NCBI GenBank assembly: GCA_012033595.1
Contig: JAAUQL010000024.1
Location: 1 to 60,070 of the forward strand
DNA: 60,070 nucleotides
DNA from: Cyclobacteriaceae bacterium
GTDB taxonomy: Bacteria; Bacteroidota; Bacteroidia; Cytophagales; Cyclobacteriaceae
Direction: 5' to 3'
Part shown: positions 55,400 to 60,070 of the stretch, one piece after another
Layout of the letters: the number at the start of each line of letters is the position of its first letter
Numbering within the stretch: the stretch's first letter is position 1
Program-made: the position numbers and the translations under genes
The notes under the pieces: generated by a model
The model's database searches: none
The model's input: the letters and a program-made list of their open reading frames with translations, nothing else
Told to the model about the DNA's origin: nothing

Positions 55400-56205
55400 A
55401 TGAATTTAAAACTTAAGAACCCCCTGGCTTTCTTCGATTTAGAAACCACCGGCATCAACATCACACACGACCGAATAGTAGAGATATCGATTTTGAAAAT
55501 CTCGCCCAATGGCGAAGAAGAATCCCTAACCCAACTGATTAACCCAGGTTTTCCCATTCCATTGGAGAGCAGTCTGATACATGGCATTTATGACGACAAT
55601 GTGAAGGAGGCGCCGCAATTCAAAGATGTGGCCAAATCTCTGGTGAAATTCCTGGAAGGATGCGATCTCGGAGGTTTTAATATCCTCAAATTTGACATTC
55701 CGGTACTGGTAGAAGAATTTTTGCGCACAGGAATCAACTTCGACATCAGCAAACGCAAATTGATCGATGCACAAAAGATTTCCATCTGATGGAAAAACGT
55801 AACCTCTCTGCCGCCTACCAGTTTTATTGCGGTCAGACGCTCGAAAATGCCCACAGTGCCGAGGCAGACACCAAGGCTACTTACGAGATATTCAAAAAGC
55901 AAATCGAACGCTATGACGGCCAGGAAGTAGAAGATATGAAAGGTGCCAAACTTGGCGTGATATGTAACGATATGGAGGCTGTTCATCAGATTACGCTTCA
56001 GAAAATGGTCGATCTGGCCGGCCGTATAGTCTTTGATGATGAAGGCAACGAGGTATTCAATTTTGGCAAGCACAAAGGCAGAAAAATAGTGGATATTCTC
56101 GAAAAAGAACCCATGTACTACGACTGGATTCAAAAGAATGATTTTACGCTCGATACCAAAAGGAAGCTTACGGAAATAAAACTAAGGCAATTCAATAAAA
56201 AATGA
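55400..56205 (+). pseudogene. DnaQ-like 3'-5' exonuclease, split by a -1 frameshift
   Basis: This DEDD-type 3'-5' exonuclease has Exo I AFFDLETTG (metal Asp/Glu), Exo II near LGGFNILKFDIPVL and Exo III AHSAEADTKATYEIF. A C-terminal DUF3820-like module follows (FNFGKHKGRKIVDILE). The gene breaks at a T3 run (55779-55781): the first frame ends AQKISI-stop, whereas one added T reads AQKIFHLMEKRNLSAAY into the second frame at 55789, which is the expected family sequence. It lies 7 bp after mpl, so it shares its transcript. Read as an intact gene, it would proofread or repair DNA/RNA ends. Confidence 0.88.
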
Positions 56206-56267
56206 GTATTCTACTTACCAGACTTCATCATTTTTTATAATTCATATCTTTTTTTGCATTGCGCACT

Positions 56268-58444
56268 ATGGGCAAAACCATTATCGTATCCAACAGACTT
56301 CCCATCAAAATCGTACACGAAGACGATTCGTTTTACTATGTACCTAGCGAAGGCGGTCTGGCTACCGGGTTGAGTTCCATTTATAAAGAAGGAGAAAACC
56401 TATGGATAGGCTGGCCTGGACAAAGCATAAAAAAACCAGAGGAAAAAACGCAGATCACCAAAGACCTGAAAGAGGAAAACATGATCCCTGTTTTCCTTAC
56501 AAAAAATTGATCGAAGATTTTTACGAAGGTTTTAGCAACGATACCATCTGGCCTATTTTCCATTATTTCCTTCAATATGCAAATTTCGACCATAATCTAT
56601 ATCAAGCCTATGTAGAGGCGAACAAGCTCTTTTGCGATGCCATAGTGGAGGTAGCCGAAGATGGCGATACCATCTGGATACATGACTACCAACTGCTCTT
56701 GTTGCCTCGCATGGTCAGAAAGCTGCTGCCTAATGCAGGGATAGGTTTCTTTCAGCATATTCCTTTTCCATCTTACGAGGTATTTAGAATGATGCCCTGG
56801 CGAAAGAGGATTTTGCGCGGCATGTTGGGCGCGGACCTCATCGGCTTCCATACCTACGACGATATGCGGCATTTCTTATCTTCGGTCAGCAGGCTGGTAG
56901 GCATACCCAATTCGAGTGGCAGGATAGAAACCGGCAACAGGATCATTGAAGTGGACTCCTTTCCCATGGGAATAGATTACCATAAATATGCCGTGGCAGC
57001 GGCCTCGCCCAAGACCATAGATCAAGAGATAAAATTCAGGTCCTCTCTGGGCAATCAGAAGTTGATAGTGTCCATCGACCGGCTTGACTATTCCAAAGGA
57101 CTACCCAGGCGCCTGCGGGCATTCGAAATGTTCCTGAAGAAATATCCTGAATTTGAGCAAAAGGTGTCTATCATTATGATAGTGGTGCCCTCACGCGACA
57201 ATGTAGGCAAATACAAGGCGCTCAAAGAAGAGGTGGATCTGCTGGTGGGCCGCATCAACGGCAACTTTGGCATGCTCAACTGGACGCCAATCCACTATTT
57301 CTATCGCTCCTTCGATCTTGAATCGCTATCAGCTTTTTACAGAATGGCTCACGTGGCGCTGGTTACACCCATGCGCGATGGCATGAACCTGGTGTGCAAG
57401 GAATATATCGCCAGTAAGCTGGATAAAACCGGCGTACTGATCCTCAGCGAAATGGCAGGAGCCTCCAAGGAATTGTCGGATGCCATCCTCATCAACCCCA
57501 ACAACACCGAGCAGGTGGTAGAGGCCATTTACAAGGCGCTCACCATGCCCGAGGAGGAGCAGATTATGCATATCAGCATTATGCAAGACACCCTGAAGCG
57601 ATACAACATTCACCATTGGGTGAAAATGTTTATGGATCGCCTTCATTTTGTTTTAGAACTTCAACAATCTATGGCTACTAAAAAGCTCGACGAACAGACA
57701 GGCAAAGGAATAAAAGAACAATACGACCTGGCACACACGAGGATGCTTTTCCTCGATTATGATGGTACTTTGACAGGATTTCAGCCGGAACCTCAAATGG
57801 CCAAGCCCGACAAGACGCTTATACAGATGCTCCTCAATCTGACTTCCGATGATAAAAACCGCGTGGTAATCATCAGTGGCAGAGATAAAGAAACACTCGA
57901 TTCCTGGTTGGGGCACCTGCCGCTGGATATCATCGCCGAGCATGGAGTTTGGCTCAAAGAAAGAGGCACCAGGTGGCAAACCATAGCCAAATTGAAAAGT
58001 AGTTGGAAAAGTGAATTCAGACCGGTGCTCGATGCCTACGTCAATCGCACCCCGGGTTCATTTATCGAAGAAAAAGATCATTCGCTGGTTTGGCACTTTC
58101 GCAAAGTAGAAACCGGACTGGGCGAACTCAGATCACGAGAGCTCACCAGCCATCTCAAATACCTGTCGACAGGCAAAAACCTGCAAGTACTGGAAGGCGA
58201 TATGGTGGTAGAAGTGAAAAATGCGGATGTAAACAAAGGTAGCGCAGCACAAAAATGGCTGGACACCTTCGATCATGAATTTACGCTGGCTCTTGGTGAT
58301 GACTGGACAGACGAAGACACTTTTAAAGCCATGCCCTCCGATGCGGTCACCATCAAAGTGGGAAATTCCTCTTCCGTAGCCAAATTCAATGTGCCTTCAT
58401 TTAAAGAAGCCCGTGCCTTTTTGAAAACCCTTTCTGATACATAA
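56268..58444 (+). pseudogene. Fused trehalose-6-phosphate synthase/phosphatase, split by a -1 frameshift
   Basis: This is a bifunctional enzyme that makes trehalose from UDP-glucose and glucose-6-phosphate. The OtsA half (about 1-470) has VSNRLPIKI, SEGGLATGL, HDYQLLLLPRMVR and GFFQHIPFPSYE. The OtsB phosphatase half follows with the HAD motif LFLDYDGTLTGF and the acidic end GDDWTDEDTF. The break is at A6 (56501-56506): the first frame ends LTKN-stop; adding one A restores KKLIEDFYEGF into the main frame. The start ATG 56268 (MGKTIIV) is typical of the family. The site A AAA AAT just before TGA could in principle allow -1 slippage. Confidence 0.9.
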
Positions 58445-58478
58445 AAAGGCCTGAAAGGATTAAAATCCGGTCAGGCCT
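58443..58478 (-). terminator. Terminator for the M48 protease gene
   Basis: AGGCCTGA (58447-58454) and TCAGGCCT (58471-58478) form a perfect 8-bp outer stem with an inner GGAT/ATCC stem. Read on the minus strand it is followed by TTTTT, about 85 bp after the protease stop. The hairpin also closes the OtsAB gene on the + strand, whose stop lies at its edge, though no T-run follows on that side. Confidence 0.75.
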
Positions 58479-58562
58479 GGGGACAATGTGAGTGAAAGTC
58501 CTTAAATATATCCGATTCAAACCCGGGCATCTGTGTTGCACCGGCTAAAGAGGGGACTGTTT

Positions 58563-59360
58563 TTATTGTTTTTTATAATATTTCAATGCTTCGGGGATTT
58601 GATCATTGAGATCTTTGATCCTGGTACCGTGCGACGGGTGCGTGGACATAAATTCAGGTGGGGCACTGCCTCCACTCAGTGAGGCCATTCTTTCCCAAAA
58701 TTTCGGTGCCTCCCTGGGGTCGTATCCCGCCATTGACATAAAAATCAAGCCCATTTGGTCTGCCTCCGATTCTTGTAGCCTGCTGAAAGGCAGCATCGCT
58801 CCATAGTTGGAGGCGATACCGTAAGCAGCACCAAACAAGGCCCTGGTCTCTGCCGGCTTTTGAGCCAGTGCCACACTTAGTGCTTCACCTCCCATTTGCT
58901 GAATCAGTCCCTGGCTCATTCGTTCGCTGCCATGGTTGGCAATAGCATGAGCTACTTCGTGCCCCATTACTACGGCCACGCCAGTTTCGTCCTCGCAAAT
59001 GGGCATTATACCGGTATAAAAAACCACCTTACCACCCGGCATGCACCATGCATTCACTGTATTATCTTCTATCAGGTTAAATTCCCAGGCATAGCCTTTT
59101 AGTTGACCCGAAGCATTGTTTTGCGCCATAAACTCCTCTACTGCACGTTGAATATTGTGTCCGACCGTCTTTATCATGGCCGTTTGTTGTTTGCTGTTAG
59201 ATATTTTGGCGCTATCCAGTACCGATTGATAATTGCTAAAACTCATGGGCAATAATTCGCTGTTTGGAATGAGCGACAATTGCTTTCGTCCGGTAAGTGG
59301 CACCGTGGCACAATTGTACCCTATAAAGGTGAGGAGTATGACAAAGAGTATTTTTTTCAT
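58563..59360 (-). CDS. M48-family metallopeptidase lipoprotein
   Basis: This zinc protease of about 265 residues has an N-terminal signal and lipobox (FVILLTFIGYNC), so it is anchored in the envelope. The zinc motif is HEVAHAIANH (HEXXH), and ESEADQMGL supplies the third ligand. GKVVFYTGIMPICEDETG precedes it, as in the LoiP/YcaL/BepA branch, which controls outer-membrane protein quality. The start ATG 59360 gives the signal peptide; a longer in-frame form up to 59411 lacks that sense. It is monocistronic. Confidence 0.94.
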   Translation of the reverse strand: MKKILFVILLTFIGYNCATVPLTGRKQLSLIPNSELLPMSFSNYQSVLDSAKISNSKQQTAMIKTVGHNIQRAVEEFMAQNNASGQLKGYAWEFNLIEDNTVNAWCMPGGKVVFYTGIMPICEDETGVAVVMGHEVAHAIANHGSERMSQGLIQQMGGEALSVALAQKPAETRALFGAAYGIASNYGAMLPFSRLQESEADQMGLIFMSMAGYDPREAPKFWERMASLSGGSAPPEFMSTHPSHGTRIKDLNDQIPEALKYYKKQ

Positions 59361-59389
59361 GATCGTAAATTTTTTTGACTTTTGGAATT

Positions 59390-59397
59390 CAAAAATA
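59390..59397 (-). promoter_or_regulatory. -7 box of the M48 protease gene
   Basis: Read on the minus strand this is TAttTTTG, 29 bp before ATG 59360. No clear -33 element was found. Confidence 0.4.
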
Positions 59398-59543
59398 ATG
59401 CAAAAATGCATCTCACTACACTGCGAGCTGAGTTAAACTTTTAGAAAATTTTACATGAGCGACTAGTGTGAGGTAAAATGGTAACCAGAAAGTACAGGAA
59501 GACACCCTCCTTTTTGTCATTTTAATGAATAACTGGTAACCAA

Positions 59544-59786
59544 TTGTGCATCATTGTTGCCATATTTTGCATTTCCTTCGTTGCCAATTGTAGTTACTGG
59601 TTACACCAACTGATCGAGGCGGTGAAAAAGAAGGAGTTGACCCTGTCTGCCCACCCTGGATATGTTGCCGATGCCCCTGTTTGCCGGCACTGCAAACAGG
59701 GGCGCATGCTGGTCATAAAGCATTTGCCACGCATACGTTCACCCGCCGGGCACTTGCCTTCGATCTTCTTAAAGGCTTTGCTATAG
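59544..59786 (+). pseudogene. Probable C-terminal remnant of an IS91-type transposase
   Basis: A frame of about 80 residues whose C-terminal part (CRHCKQGRMLVIKHLPRIR, then SPAGHLPSI) resembles the end of IS91-type transposases: a Cys pair, a basic hydrophobic strand, then an R-x-x-x/P-rich tail. The intact transposase at 160-1341 ends with a similar CKCCGGAMLIVEVIP segment. No catalytic region lies upstream, so it is a fragment if the reading is right. Homology is judged from pattern only. Confidence 0.45.
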
Positions 59787-60008
59787 TAGGATCATCTGTA
59801 CATCCAAAAAACTTCATTTGCATGAAGTGCAGATTCGTATTGCCTAAAAACTCAGTTTAAGCCTGAAAATCGGCAATTTACAGTGCCATATGGACACTGG
59901 TGAGCGTTAAAATTGTTAAAGAGTATCTGATAAACTGCTTGTCGAGACTGTAAACTGAACTCTGTCTATTGCAAAAATAGTTTAAACTTGTATTAGAAAA
60001 CAGAGAGA

Positions 60009-60070
60009 ATGGAATCAGAAGAATTTAAAACAATGCAGGCCAAAGCACTGGATCAGTTGCGCAGAGGCCA
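60009..60070 (+). mobile_element. Start of an IS256-type transposase, cut by the window edge
   Basis: From ATG 60009 the frame (MESEEFKTMQAKALDQLRRG) runs off the window. Its composition resembles the start of IS256-family mutator transposases of Bacteroidota, where a similar AKALDQLRRG-type helix precedes a conserved GKDGAF region. The terminal inverted repeat of the element should lie in about 59850-60000 but cannot be fixed from this window alone. Confidence 0.5.

Noticed and set aside
58441-58520. tRNA-like sequence after otsAB
   Set aside because: GATTCAAACCC resembles a T-arm, but no acceptor or anticodon arms can be built around it.
1-60070. CRISPR array, rRNA or tRNA genes
   Set aside because: No regularly spaced repeats and no conserved rRNA or tRNA signatures were seen on either strand.

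Overview
The window looks like the chromosome of a Bacteroidota bacterium, most likely a Cytophagales-type marine or soil heterotroph. The grounds are: promoter boxes of the Bacteroidota TAnnTTTG type (clearest before the Mpl-like ligase and the histidine kinase), a Porin_10-type putative porin, an outer-membrane CarboxypepD_reg-like protein, a CdsZ-type zinc-ribbon protein, Gfo/Idh/MocA and DUF1080 (3-keto-glycoside) proteins, a sulfatase lipoprotein, and little use of Shine-Dalgarno sequences. No rRNA, tRNA or CRISPR array was seen. Most of the window is ordinary core and accessory chromosome. Mobile DNA sits at both ends: a two-gene IS91-type element (HUH transposase plus overlapping tyrosine recombinase) at 1-2.4 kb, and at 59.5-60.07 kb a probable IS91 C-terminal remnant followed by the start of an IS256-type transposase cut by the window edge.

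Layout. 0-3.7 kb: IS91-type element, then a solitary class II Fic protein. 3.7-6.1 kb: minus-strand GntP permease and aldo/keto reductase. 6.4-12.3 kb: penicillin-binding protein 1A (frameshifted), GNAT acetyltransferase, Tat-exported Gfo/Idh/MocA oxidoreductase (frameshifted in its signal), a superinfection-immunity-like membrane protein, a CBM9-like protein. 12.7-18 kb: membrane histidine kinase, a polysaccharide deacetylase/Bax-like glucosaminidase pair, an outer-membrane CarboxypepD_reg-like protein. 18-27 kb: aconitase AcnA, a Lys-rich coiled-coil protein, sulfatase, DUF2892 protein, Xaa-Pro aminopeptidase, TerB-like and NRDE proteins. 27.1-29.2 kb: gmd-fcl, which make GDP-L-fucose. 29.6-35.3 kb: Dph6-like ATP pyrophosphatase, 2OG-Fe(II) oxygenase, SET-domain protein, ABM-like protein, a 57-aa membrane protein, DUF1080 protein, SDR/DUF2867 protein. 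35.7-40 kb: TolC/HlyD/ABC-2 permease export operon beside a Crp/Fnr regulator. 40-48.5 kb: PbpC, a MacB-type permease, a secreted amidotransferase-like protein, porin and LpxK. 48.6-58.4 kb: Nif3/CdsZ/TPR operon, DnaB, then Mpl, a DnaQ-like exonuclease and fused trehalose synthase/phosphatase. 58.6-59.4 kb: M48 lipoprotein protease.

Theme. Much of the gene content concerns the envelope: two class A PBPs, Mpl muropeptide recycling, Bax-like glucosaminidase, a deacetylase, LpxK, porin, GDP-fucose supply and an export system. A second group (GntP, aldo/keto reductase, Gfo/Idh/MocA, DUF1080, sulfatase, CBM9) fits use of oxidised, keto- or sulfated sugars.

The most striking overall signal is that four otherwise well-conserved genes (PBP1A, Gfo/Idh/MocA, exonuclease, OtsAB) are each broken by a loss of one base, and each is repaired by adding one A or T to an A/T run. 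The uniform direction and context make homopolymer undercalling in the assembly the leading explanation. Real phase variation or -1 recoding remains possible at the PBP1A T8 tract, which contains T TTT TTA. No clearly new biological system was proven. The best leads are the IS91/recombinase/Fic end with an integron-site-like hairpin, a palindrome shared by the histidine kinase and aconitase upstream regions, and a diverged intergenic repeat family.
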